Part shown: positions 53,021 through 64,000 of the stretch, piece after piece | How the letters are laid out: each line of letters begins with the position of its first letter | Position numbering within the stretch: position 1 is the first letter of the stretch | DNA from: Tretioscincus oriximinensis | Lineage: Eukaryota > Chordata > Lepidosauria > Squamata > Gymnophthalmidae | NCBI GenBank assembly: GCA_022410635.1 | Contig: JAJVDF010000160.1 | Location: 699,535 to 763,534 of the forward strand | DNA: 64,000 bases | Reading direction: 5' to 3' | Made by a program: the position numbers and the translations under genes | Notes under the pieces: generated by a model | The model's database searches: none | What the model saw: only the letters and a program-made list of their open reading frames with translations | Told to the model about the DNA's origin: nothing

Positions 53021-53362
53021 AGTTATTTCATGTTATACTGGAAAGGTGTCGGTTCAGACTAAAGGATCCAGACCATGACTGAAGAGGTACATAGTGTCCA
53101 GTGCAGACAAACCATCCAGGCACAATTTTGGAGACTGAAAAGGTGTGTTCTGTATCTCCAAGGTTGACACGTGGGGATATTTTAATTGTGTGCTCAGAAG
53201 CAATGCACTTGCAGAATATTTTACAGCTGCCAAGGGGAAAAGGGACTGGGCCCTTCCTGTCAGTAGGTTGGATCAGCCACCACTAGGTGCCTGCTGTATA
53301 AGAGAAACTGGTTTGGTGTGCCTTAATGCATTAGGGAAGCATTTCAACAGCACAGCTTAGTG

Positions 53363-53550
53363 CAGACCTGGGCAAGGGGCGGCCCGAGGGCCACATGCGG
53401 CCCTCCTACTGTCTCTGACCGGCCCGCCCCTCTTAGCTCAGAGTTATATACAGTATTGGGTAGAACTGAGTTAACTATATTAATCCGGCCCTCTAAAACC
53501 ACCCCAATTTCTCATGCGGCCCCTTGAGAAAAATTAATTGCCCACCCCTG
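53363..53550. mobile_element. 188-bp hAT-type MITE with perfect 8-bp TSD
   Basis: The ends are cagacctgggcaa and ttgcccacccctg (inverted), with gcttagtg at 53355-53362 and 53551-53558. The interior has ggcggcccgagggccacatg and catgcggccccttgag, typical of CAGGGGTGGGCAA-type hAT MITEs. Confidence 0.88.
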
Positions 53551-53569
53551 GCTTAGTGCAATCCTGTTA

Positions 53570-54030
53570 ATAAGCATTTCCCTATTAGATTGGAAAGCAG
53601 TCAAATTAAATATATTTAATCAGATCGCAAATTTGTATAAGGATGTTACTATTAGCTCCTCTGCATGTATGAGTATTAAAATTAAGTTGACCATGTGAAA
53701 TTCTGATATACAAAAGATTTCCTAAAAGTATGATTTTTTTTGCCCACTGCCTTCTGTGTTTGATGAGGAGGGCAAATACAACGAGACACCTTGAATTCCT
53801 CCCTCTCCCAGAGTGTCTTCAATGAATCAGATGAATGATTTAATCAAGATAGCTTTAGTCATGCTGCTTTTACCCATTACGCTGCCATAAACACAAAAAA
53901 CCTATTAAGCACATTGATAATCAGCTACATGATCTAACAGCAGTCAATCTTCTCTGGCAGATTCCAAAACCTAAATACAAATGAAAACATCATATTTAAA
54001 GAATATTTGTAAGTTACATCAATGTTCCAT
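53570..54030. promoter_or_regulatory. Candidate conserved non-coding element
   Basis: Repeat-free AT-rich stretch with many homeodomain-like words (tatatttaatcag, gatttaatcaag, ttgataatcagc) and no frame. Inference from composition only. Confidence 0.25.
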
Positions 54031-55580
54031 TAAGACAGCATATGTCTGAGTGTCTTCACCCATATTACAAATAGAAATTACATTATATTTTCACATGCAC
54101 TACAATAGAGCACAAACAAGTCTTATAGCAGGTGTACTTGCAGCATAGACTAGCTATAAAACAAATACTATAATTCATGCTAAGTGTTTCCCGTTGTGAG
54201 GTTATGGAGAAAGCTACATGTTAGAATTTTAAAAATGTAAGAAATATTCCATTAAATTGCACCATGTGACCCTTTAAGACCAAAAACTTTTCACATAGTA
54301 GCCAAAATGCTCAATTGAAGGAGAGTGAGTGTATCCAGATTTTTTGCCTACAAACAACAAATCTGCCTAGAACTCTACTTACTACTCTAAATGTTGAGAT
54401 GCATTAAAAAAGGAATATCCTAAGAGTTGTTTTCCCCACTTTCACAGTCACCAACCCTTTAGGATTTTGGGCAGGAAACAACCACCTTTGGAATGAAGAT
54501 ATAATCCGTCTTATTTTCTAGCAACGAAAGATTGCTCTAATCCAAACGGTGCTTAATCAGAAAGTTTAGATAACAAAAGGAAAAGCATATCAGGATTTCC
54601 CATGATCAGCCACCCATGAGCTAAGGTCTGTTTGTTTTCTCATCTTCACATACTCTTATGTCCTATATTCTCCTGGATAAATAATCCAAGAAAATAAAAT
54701 GGAACAATCTGCTTTGGTTTAGTTAGCAGTATCTTAAAATTTACTCTCTGATCTCTTGTTCTTCTTCTATATTGGGATATTCCTGAGACCAGTATGTGAA
54801 AGGCATGGGCTGTCCTGAACACTGATTGACTAAGAAAACCAGTTCTTTCAGGCAAGTACAGATTCAACCATGTTGTTGTTCTGATTTGTTTTCTGTCTAT
54901 TTTTCAGATAGCACCCAGGAATCCCCATTGTACTTTTGTCTACAGGTGTCTTTTGATCTATTCATTTTGCTTTTCTTTCAATATTTGTCATGGCAAATTC
55001 CTCTTCATTTCACTCTCTTTTGTCTCCTTGCAATCTGTTATTTCATTTACTTCTCCTAACATAACAACTACAGCAAAGTAGGGAAAATGTTATTTGCACC
55101 CTCCTCTCATTTATTGTTTCTAGGGCAGGGCATTCACATGTTGCTGAACTACCACTTCTTTTGTTCCTCATATGTGAACAGATTGCATGGCTGGGCTGGG
55201 CATAACACACACACACACACACACATACACTCAGAAAAAACAGGTTTTCAAACCACCACCTCCCAAAAGGGGTCATCTGGTTAGCCTATGTTAATGGAGT
55301 TTCTGCAATGCACCCAGAAAAAAGGTTGTTTGCCCCAGAATATTCTTTAGATGATATTTTGTGAAATTGCCATGGCTGCAGCTGAGGAGATGAAACATCT
55401 TCCTGTGTGTACAAATCCTTAGCGGGATTATCAGAATAATAAGAAGTGATATCAACAATGTAGACTCACTGGCTGAGCATGCTCAGTATTTATTTCCTGG
55501 TTAGTTGTCTCGTCAGTTCCACACAGATTTAAAGGTACAGTGTGATGACTGCATTCCAAATTTGTTTCTCACATTGCAGA
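54031..55580. other. Intergenic DNA with (AC)n
   Basis: An (AC)n microsatellite lies at about 55205-55226. Nothing else is recognised. Confidence 0.45.
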
Positions 55581-55584
55581 TTTT

Positions 55585-55672
55585 AACACGTCATGTGCCT
55601 GCAGCCTAAGATGCTGGACTAGATGGTCTGTGGTGTGTCTGATCCAGCAGGATTCCTCTTATGTTCCATATG
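55585..55672 (+). mobile_element. Short CR1 3' end
   Basis: agatgctggactagatggtc followed by tgatccagcaggattcctct and tatgttcc is the typical CR1-group 3' end, cut to under 100 bp. Confidence 0.6.
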
Positions 55673-58429
55673 CCAGGTCCATCAGCCAGCCAAGTGTGCA
55701 AAAAACAACGAAAGAAGTGGGCAGGCACTAAACTGGTTTCTGGTAGTCCAAAATGACAGAATTACAAAAGGCACTTATCAAATGTCAAAGTTATTTCAGG
55801 AATGTCCTTTGCATCTGGTTAGGGCAGGCAGGACAGAGTCATTTGCAGACTCCTGCACTGTCCTTTGTGTTCTGGCGGTAGCCTGCTGCTCCCATCATTG
55901 CTTGTGCTTATTGTAGACTGAAAACATAGTAGCAAACCACCATCTCCTTATGGCATTAGCAAGCAATAAGTTCCAAAGCATAAACTGAGTGACTTTCTAA
56001 AAGCAACAGTTCTTAAAGCAGATGATCTCACCACCCCTGGTAAAGACATTTTCAACATGAAAACCTGAGAATCAAAACAGTTGGCAAACTGGTAGAAGGG
56101 CTCTCATTCCACCTAATGCAAATGGCAGTTAATTAGAGGAGAAGGTTGTATCACTAGTTGCCAAATCAATATAAAAAGGATTAAGAGCTCCGGACAGCAA
56201 GCTCCTGTGCTTGCACCTGGGCCTGTATTTAGCTAAAACTCAATATACATTAGCAAAGCAATCAATGTAAAGTTGCTCTGGGATGTCTTCTTGAAATACT
56301 TTAATTGGACTCTTTCTAGAATTATCAATGCTAAACAAGACGTCAGCATTAAACATATGATTCACTTTCATAAATGATGGACTTCCCTATGTCCAGGAAG
56401 CTACATTCTTTTTAATAAGAACTTTTTCTTCTTTTCTGATGCATATTAATCCTAACATTTTCCTTTCTTCTTCCCCAAAGGTGTGTGGCTTCAACTGAGC
56501 TAAAAAAGAAGCTTGGCAAGAAAGAGGTGCCACCTAGGATTACTCACAAAGGTTAAATTCTGGCATCTTTCCTGCCAAAGCCAGGCTAATCCTCCTTCTC
56601 AGATCTTTTTAAAAAGTAGATAAAACCACAAGCAAACAGGTTGGATGACTACTGACCTTTTAGCTTGGATTTATGTTCTCAATATGAAACACAAATCAAA
56701 CCACATAACCTGCCTGAAATCATCAGGTCAATAGGCAGAAAATGTTTAATCAATAACATCCATGATTGCCTGATACCTGACATTGCAATATTACCTGAGA
56801 CAGCACAAAAGGCACCAGTAACCCAGGAGTTTCCATAAAATGTTTTCCATCATGTTTATTCAATACTATTGAAAAGGCCTGTTTAACTCTGTCATCTGCA
56901 CTGCACTGCAAATAACTCATCCTAACCCAATAGTGTTGTAGGTCTGAGGAGGCTCGACTGTTGGAAAGGGCAATAGCAAGTCACTAAAAATATGGGGACA
57001 GAAGTGTTTCCATCTTACTTGGCTATACACAGAGAGGTGGTTTGGAGAAACATTCAACAAAGGACAAATATTTACATGCAACCAAACAAATGCAATCCAG
57101 CAGGGAAATTACACGTGTGTCCCATTCTGATGACACGCTTATTTTCTCTTCAGGTTGCAATGAAACTTTAGGAAAGATTGGCTGTCTTAGTGCCGTGTTA
57201 AAGAAACTTTCCTATTTTAAACAGAACTTTAATTAAAGAATAGTATCTTAGGCCATTGTTACACTTCCATACTATGCCATAATAGTCTCTTTTAGGACAG
57301 AACAGAAACTCTTGACANCTTTAATCTGTTCATATGTACCTTGGGTTGGGGGCAAGATCAGATGGCCCTGGGAGTGTCATAGCCACATTGCTATTGGCAA
57401 TTGATGAGCAAGAGCACACACCAGGAAGAGCAGCTATGGTCATCCCTTTCGCTACAAGCCCCAAAGACCATTGGTTGCTCTTCATACTGAGCCACGGACA
57501 AAGAGATACTTTTCCTGGGAGAAGGCATGGTGAGACAACTTGGGCCCCATCCTCCAGGTCCAGGTGCAAGAGCTCTACACTGGTGCTTATGGACAGAGAN
57601 CAGCACCTTTTCACCTGAGATTGTTTTTTGCAGCAGAAATGGATTAACTGTTGGGATTTTCCAACTGTAGAATAGTCCTGATCAGGATGGAAGAAACAGA
57701 AATGCACTTTGGGTCAGAGGATGTTCTGATTAAAAGTAAGCTGTGGCTCCAAAATTTCATAACTTCAGGCCTGAGGCAACCAAACTAAAAATCAGTTCAT
57801 TTTCGCCAGTCAGAAACAAAAATGCCTTTTTGAGGTTGACAAGCAAAAGTATCCTTCAAATTACCTAATGGATGATCTTGCTTATTAATGCTTTGCACAT
57901 GGCATGCGCAATGGGACTGTTTCACTGGTATGAAGAAGAAGAAATACAGTAAGAGCCCCCAAATGAATATCAGTGATGAAATTNCTCTGTGATACTGCTA
58001 TGAGAGTAGAATAGAATAATATGGCTTTTGTGGTTTTGAGGCACTTCAGCCTTATCTAAACTATTAGGTAAATGAGAGCCTTTCACCATTCCACTTCCTG
58101 GCTTTTGCTGCCTGCCAGTTTCCAGTAGGCCATGTGGCTAAGGTGTGCCTTAGAAGCAATTTGGGAGGAAAATAAAAGCTGCTTGTAGATTTTTTTTTCT
58201 GGAAGGATGCTATTTGCAAACCCCCAGAGAACAGATATTCCCTACAATAACATTGAATTAAATTTTGAAAATAATAGCTGTGTTCTACTCGTCGGAGGAA
58301 TTGAGGGAGATCATGATGTAAAGGCAACAAGTTTCAGAGATTGCAAACACAGGGACACTTTTTCTTTGTTTAAAGGCTGTAATCCCTGATTTACTTACAA
58401 GAATGGCACTACTTTCCTGGGGAAGTGAC
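55673..58429. other. Intergenic DNA; enhancer-like patch at 56110-56390
   Basis: 56110-56390 is repeat-free with cagttaattagagg, caatcaatgtaaag and ctttaattggac words and may be a conserved element. An exon-like 70-base segment follows a strong pyrimidine tract at 56482. A ttaggccattgttacac block at 57248 resembles the MITE-type ends. No gene is supported. Confidence 0.35.
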
Positions 58430-59985
58430 TGTAGTCCTAGTTGCTTGGAAAGCTACCAGGTTGGGGAGCCAGAACCAGAGCTGGGCCCGGTAGNGAATTA
58501 GCAGCCAGCGCAGTTCTTTTAAGACTGGTATAATATGAATCCAGACAGTCTGCACCAACTGCAGCTTCCAAACCGTTCAAGGGCAGCCCCATATACAGCG
58601 CATTACAATAGTTCAATCTGGAAGTTATCAGAGCGTGCAGTACTGTGGCCAGATTATCTCTGTTCAGAAGTGGCTGCAACCGGCGAACCAGAAGTAGCTG
58701 GAAATGGACATCCTGGACACTGCCTCCACTTGACTTTTAAGTGCCAGTGCAGAGTCCAGGAGCAACCCCTGATTTCACACTTGTCCATTATAGGGCAATT
58801 TTACCCCATCAAGGATAGGGTACATCCTCATTTCATGTACTCAGGATGCTCCAACTCACAGAACCTCCATCTTGCCTGGATTCAATTTCAATTTATTGGC
58901 CCCCATCCAGCCCAACACCCCTTCGAGGCACCTGTCAAGCACTTGAATCTCCTCTCCTGATTCAGATGGAACAGAGAAACAGACTCATAGATCTGAGTGT
59001 CATCTGCATTTTGATAATACTTCATACCAAATCTGCTGATGACCTCTCCCAGCAGCTTCATATAGATGTTAAACAGCATGGGGAAGAGGATTGACCCCTG
59101 AGGAATCCTGCAAGTAAGCTGTCAGGGTGTCGAGCAAGACTCCCCCGCCCCACTACTCTCTTGAAGCGGCCTTGGAGGTAGGAGTGGAACCACTTCAGTG
59201 CCTTGCTACCAACTCCTAAACTCCTTAGTCTCTCCAGAATGGTATCTGTCTCTCCAGAATGGTATCATAGTCAATGGTACCAAAAGCTCCAAGAGGTCTA
59301 GGAAAACCAACAAGGTCATACTGCCCCCATTAATCAATAATTAATCAAGGCGACAAGAATGATTTCCATGCCATGACCAGGCCTGAAACCAGATTATTTC
59401 TTCAAAGCATGCCTGCAGTTGAATAGCCACAAGCATCTCCATGATTTTGCCCAGGAAGGGTATGTTAGCCACCGGGTGGTAGTTGTTTAACTCTTCTGGG
59501 TCAAGGGAAGGCCTCTTGTAAAGAGAGCGTACCACTCCCTCTTTAAGAGCTGGCGGGACCACCGTATCACTCAAAGAAGCATTCACAACTCCCTGAACCC
59601 ACCCGGTCATAACCTGCTGGCTGGTTTTTATCAGCCAGGAAGGGCAAGGATCCAGAGAGCATGAAGTTGGCCGAACCCCAACAAGCAGCTTGTCTACATC
59701 ATCAGACCACAACAACTGAAACTGATCCAAGCTCACTGGACCAGACAGTTCTCTGAACACTTCCTCTGAGCTATTCACAAGTGTAGCATTCAATCCTCCA
59801 TGAATCTAAGCAACTTTACTCTCAAAATGGCTTGCAAATAGTCACAGCTGATACTGGATGACCTTTGCCCTTGCTCTCCTGGGCTACAGCTAATCAGATC
59901 ATTCACCACTTGAAAGAGCTCTGCAGGACAGCAACTCGAGAAGGTAGCACAGAAAAAAAATATTTGGGGGGCCACCATCACTACA
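58430..59985 (-). mobile_element. L2-type LINE, inactivated
   Basis: Minus-strand pieces in order: RT start with RPTSCSLDPCPSWLIK, VVRSLYKRPSLDPEELNNYH and FLGKIMEMLVAIQLQ (59793-59341); RT motif C as NADDTQIYES, the Y lost (about 59015); and the C-terminal HALITSRLNYCNALYMGLP (58637-58570). Frames are broken between them. Confidence 0.85.
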
Positions 59986-59989
59986 TGGT

Positions 59990-60432
59990 AGACACGTTAA
60001 TGTGCTCTAACTGTGTTTGGTCAAACTCTTATTAGGATTTACACCACCTGCTTTCCAGCCGTCAACCTTCCTTTTTTCATCACCCTAAACTCTCCAGAGT
60101 ACCAGGGTGCTCTACAGGCTTCTGTATCAGTGTAGGTGATGCAGTGGGTAGCCATTGCAGCATAATTTGTAGNATATGAACCTGGAATGTGCAGCTCTAA
60201 TTTCACACTGGACATGTCATCCCATCGTCCAACTACACTGGGATGGATTAGGCATCCAGCACTTGGAACAGATCAGGAAGTTTTCCAGTCACATTTCTAG
60301 CACTACTGAATGGGAACGAGAATGGGAATGGTCCAAATGGTAGGGAACCATTTCTATGGGATAATTTTATTTTTCCTTTCCAATAAAGTACAAATTCCAC
60401 TATAGATGTCACTGGATTATCAACTCCTACTT
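59990..60432. other. Unassigned intergenic DNA
   Basis: No named repeat or exon seen. Confidence 0.4.
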
Positions 60433-60722
60433 GAAGGCACAGATAGCTCAGTCACTAAGGAATCCGTCTCTCATCTCGGAGATAAGAGTTTCGAAGCCCT
60501 GTGTCGGACATGGGGAGGGCTGAGCACCTTCCAATAGCCTGTAGCTCTAGCCAACCCAGCTATTTGAAAGCATGAATTGCAAGAAATTGCAACTGACTGC
60601 AAGTAGATACATGGGAACCACCACAGCCTGGGGAGGAAGATAGAATGTCAGCCCTCGGGCAAAATACTCTTGTAAGCCGCTTTGAGTTCCTTTGTAAGGT
60701 GAGAAAAGTGGGGTATAAGAAT
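60433..60722 (+). repeat. tRNA-derived SINE, complete
   Basis: The tRNA-like head cacagatagctcagtcacta has a box-A-like part, and box B is agtttcgaagccc. The body has ctagccaacccagctatttg and the tail gtaagccgctttgagttcct, then aggtgagaaaagtggggtat. Best copy for comparing 12350 and 32456-33633. Not a functional tRNA: no acceptor stem can be formed. Confidence 0.82.
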
Positions 60723-60776
60723 CCACTACTACTACTACTACTACTATTTCTTCTTCTTCTTCTCCTTCTTCTTTCA
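60723..60776. repeat. (ACT)n (CTT)n simple repeat
   Basis: Trinucleotide runs that extend the SINE tail. Confidence 0.9.
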
Positions 60777-61859
60777 ATTCAGATTGTGTAACACTAATGT
60801 TTACTTCATCTGAGGTCACTGCCTTTAAGAACTTGATTTCTGGATAAGCCCTAATAGCCCCCTAAAAGCAATAACAGAGCTGAATTGTTTTGGACAGGCA
60901 TAAAAGAAAGCTCTTCCATATCCATATTTCTGGGAAATCGTCATTTGAAATCGACAATGAACTTCAGTTCATGAAGACAGTGGGGGGAAATCTACTTAGG
61001 TCATTGGCATCTTGCAGAGCCAACAATGCACCCTAAAGCTGGCTGTACGGTATTAAAGAAGAGAAAAAAATGACTGCACAGCTAACACATAGTCTTATAT
61101 AAGCTGGCATTTACTCAGCACACAAAAGGGCTTTATTACTGTATGTGCTAGAAGATACTGCTTGATTAACCACTGGTTCCCTTGCTTCTGCCACTAAAAT
61201 GATGTCTTTGAAAATTACAGAGCAAAGATCAGCTCCTCTAAAGCATTTGCAATGGATCTGGCAAGTCAAACATATTACATATTCCAATAAATACGTTCTC
61301 AAGATTTAGAACAGCAAGGTGCAAAGGCCAAATTCCCAGATCTTGAGAATTTTAGTATCTCCAGCTTTTCACATCAAAATAAGCAATGCTGTAGGAACAG
61401 GGCTTTGACTTTTTAAGAAATCTCNTACTTCAGCAATATTTGAAATATTTGTTTTAGGCTGAGCTTAGTTTTAAAAATTGTATGATAAGTAGAAGTGTCA
61501 ACAAGTGGGGCTTCTTTTGTTATGCGCGTGAGATTCGGTTTTGCACTGAATGGGAGAGAACGCTCAGCACGATCTAAAGTCCAACGATATGATAGGACAA
61601 GAGAGCTCTTCTATATGCATTTATTTGCTAGCAAACATATGGTGGGTCTTTCCAAAGGGGAAATGACCAAACGCATGGGTTTCAGGTTCAAATTATATAG
61701 NTTGGAAATGCCCTCTGGTGGACCTGTTCATACAATGATGTTAAACAGATACTGATAACATTTACAATGACCTACAGTCCATTCAGAAACAGAAAATCAA
61801 TTTACAGATTAACGGGGGTTTGCTACCACGTTATTAGGTACCAGCACATCAGAAGCAGC
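60777..61859. other. Unassigned intergenic DNA
   Basis: No exon or named repeat seen. Confidence 0.4.
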
Positions 61860-62532
61860 TGATCATCAGGATATGGTTACGTGTAGAATCTGACTCCCAT
61901 CAAGTACTCACACAGAGGCTGTAAGCTTAGATCAAGAGGCAAGATCTAGGAGGCCCATGTGGGTATGGAACCTCCCGAGCACCCTTGTGCACAGGTTTTT
62001 ATTGACATACAATCAGAAGGTGTGTACAAGAAAAGTGATGTCAGAGAATGGGTGTTCCGAAGGAGTGGTTTGGGGCGGACCAGAGGTGGGCTCAGGTGGT
62101 GACACCTGTATGACGTTTCTCCCTCCTCCCAAGGGGTCCGCCTGTGTCAGGAAACTCCAAATATGGGTATGGTTTAGGTGGAACAAGATTGATCTCTGCA
62201 GCTTTCAGGACCTGTGACCGGTTGTTCACCTCCTGGAGAGGTGATAGCCAGAACTTCCTCAGGGCGACCAGGCAGTTGATTAATGTCATTAAGCAAAGCT
62301 CCCAAGATAATGAATGCACCTAGAGATAATGGGTGCAGGTAAACAAGGCACAGTGGGGTGTTGCTTCAGGACAGGAAGGGAGATTATCTCTCTTGCAACA
62401 CCCTGGGCTGGAAAATTCCTCAAAATTTTGCAGACATGAGGCCTGTGCTTTTGGAGACCAATGCTTGTATACCTTTATATCAAAATATATTATGCCAATT
62501 AATATATTCCTAATAGAGAACCCCGACAACAG
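61860..62532 (-). mobile_element. Second solo LTR-like sequence, related to 32588-33467
   Basis: It shares taggaggcccatgtgg-like text, ttttattgacat (AATAAA on the minus strand at 61998-62003), caatcagaaggtgtgta and the end gacaaca (minus-strand TGTTG). No flanking viral genes. The left boundary is not certain. Confidence 0.6.
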
Positions 62533-64000
62533 ATAACTGGCAATTTGTGTAGATAATAATAAATGCAATACTAATACTATTACTAATAATATCAGTCCTA
62601 ATTGTGGCAGGGGTGGAGGCAGGGGTGGAGGGAGAGGTGACAATAAGGTACACATAATACAACAAAACACGAGCACACATTTGAGCACTCATTTAAAGGC
62701 AGGAGTGGTGGGAGTAATTGATGGTAGTGGAATGACAGAAAAGTGCTGATGTGGATTTGCACAAACTTCCATTAGCCAACCATGTGGAAGTTTGAACCAT
62801 GCAATAAGAAGCCACCAACACTTGTGCTTGCTTCATTAGGTGAATTCAATTTTCCTATTTCAAAACTTCACCTCTTCATTAACATACAAAGTGATAGCCT
62901 GGTGTAGCGGGAATCCCAAGGAGCAGAGAGTCAATTTTGCACTCCCCCTTGCTCCCATAGATTCCCAACATGGATCTATCCATGAGAGAGAAGAGGAAAG
63001 TAAGTCTAGTTGGTACACACCCATAAGTAGGGAAGGCATTAAGACACAGAAAAGTACAACAATATTTCCAATGATGCAATATGACACTTTTGCGCAAAAG
63101 AGGGAAAAGGCAATGGGGGGGGGAGTTTATGGAGTTTTGCAGCATGGCAAAAATTGATAAGTAAATAAAACAATGGGAGAACTGTAGGGCATAGCTGGGC
63201 ATTCATGGCAGGTATATAGTCATTGTCTCAGAATGCAGATGCAGTTAGGGTTGATGGGAGTCCAACAACATCGGAAGTGCTGTGAATGTAATTATTTTTC
63301 AATAAAGTCGCAGGTGGAAAATGGTTGTAACTTAGTGGTTCCAGCAAACTCCCTGGAAAACAGAGAATTGCTGTTTCCATCCCCAAATGTAGGCAATGCC
63401 AAACCTGTATCACTGTTCAACCCCCCCCCTGCATTATAGGGCCTATGGAAGTATTTATGAAGTCTACTAGAAATTGGTCACAACGTGATGGCACCCACAC
63501 CAATACAAAAAGCTCTAGTAAGCATATTGCCTTTCACTACTGTAACAACAGTCACTTTCATTGCATGTTTTCTAAATTAGAGCACAATAAGAAAAATGAA
63601 TATATTTTACTGAAACAAGTTTGTTATGATATATTGTGTTGGAATGCTACAATGACTAATCCAGTCTCCCCAACTAGTTGCTTTTAACTCCCTTCTAGTT
63701 CATCCTGTGTGGGCCAAAGTCACAGCTTACATGGCTGTTAACTCAAAGCATCTAATTATGCACAAAATGGAGAACTAGCCACATGGAAGGACTTTACACA
63801 GAGCAAATACACTATATTGGATCACTAGCTGTAAAACAGGGAGAGTTATTTTGTTTGAGAAAATGGCAGATGGAAAATCTGTTTTGTTGTTTCAATTTTT
63901 TCTCAGTTCACAGATATAATGCAACATTTGTTGGTTTTAGAACTGCATCTCAGCAATACAGTATAGAAAATATTTTTATTCAGTGGTACTCATCAACAAA
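62533..64000. other. Unassigned intergenic DNA
   Basis: A short tandem ggcaggggtggag repeat lies at 62606-62637. No exon or named repeat was seen to the window end. Confidence 0.4.

Noticed and set aside
60438..60510. tRNA gene at the SINE head
   Set aside because: Box-like motifs are present but no cloverleaf or acceptor stem forms, and the sequence continues into a SINE body.

Overview
The window looks like vertebrate nuclear DNA from a non-avian reptile, most likely a squamate lizard. The evidence is GC-AG-type intron/exon structure, CR1, L2 and L1 LINEs, tRNA-headed SINEs, Tc1 and hAT DNA transposons, and retroviral-type solo LTRs. It is draft assembly: one 55-base N run (7194-7248), many single Ns, and one exact 1389-bp duplication that is probably an assembly error.

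One protein-coding gene is supported. Eight exons on the + strand between 6418 and 22326 assemble, with matching phases and GT/AG junctions, into a 430-residue GPI-anchored GDNF-family receptor alpha. It is best matched to GFRA3, the artemin receptor that signals through RET. Exon 1 encodes the signal peptide and lies in a CpG-rich promoter region (about 5750-6990). Exons 2-3 encode domain D1 and its linker, exon 4 D2 and the start of D3, exons 5-6 the rest of D3, and exons 7-8 the stalk and the hydrophobic tail.

The rest is non-coding and repeat-rich. 1-5700: CR1 fragments in both orientations, one carrying a 78-bp Tc1-type hairpin. Intron 1 (6467-14659): a palindromic MITE, a microsatellite, SINEs and a 544-bp hAT element. 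Introns 2-7: a foldback element, a SINE, a CR1 fragment, a strong hairpin and a GC-rich hAT element. 22.3-29.7 kb: 3' UTR and mostly unique DNA. 29.7-31.8 kb: a Tc1 transposon carrying a nested hAT element. 32.4-33.6 kb: a SINE split by a solo LTR. 34.3-35.1 kb: AT-rich homeodomain-motif DNA that resembles a conserved enhancer. 35.8-37.9 kb: a young 5'-truncated L1. 39.0-39.7 kb: a hAT element with a nested, probably Penelope-derived, foldback carrying hammerhead-like motifs. 42.5-45.3 kb: the exact duplication. 45.0-49.0 kb: a nearly full-length CR1 whose ORF1 has an SGNH-esterase domain. 50-64 kb: MITEs, L2 relics, a SINE, a second LTR and two further enhancer-like stretches.

No rRNA, true tRNA gene, CRISPR array or second host protein gene was seen. 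The most unusual items are the foldback elements with long target-site duplications and hammerhead-like cores, and the transposon nesting that can be read directly from target-site duplications.
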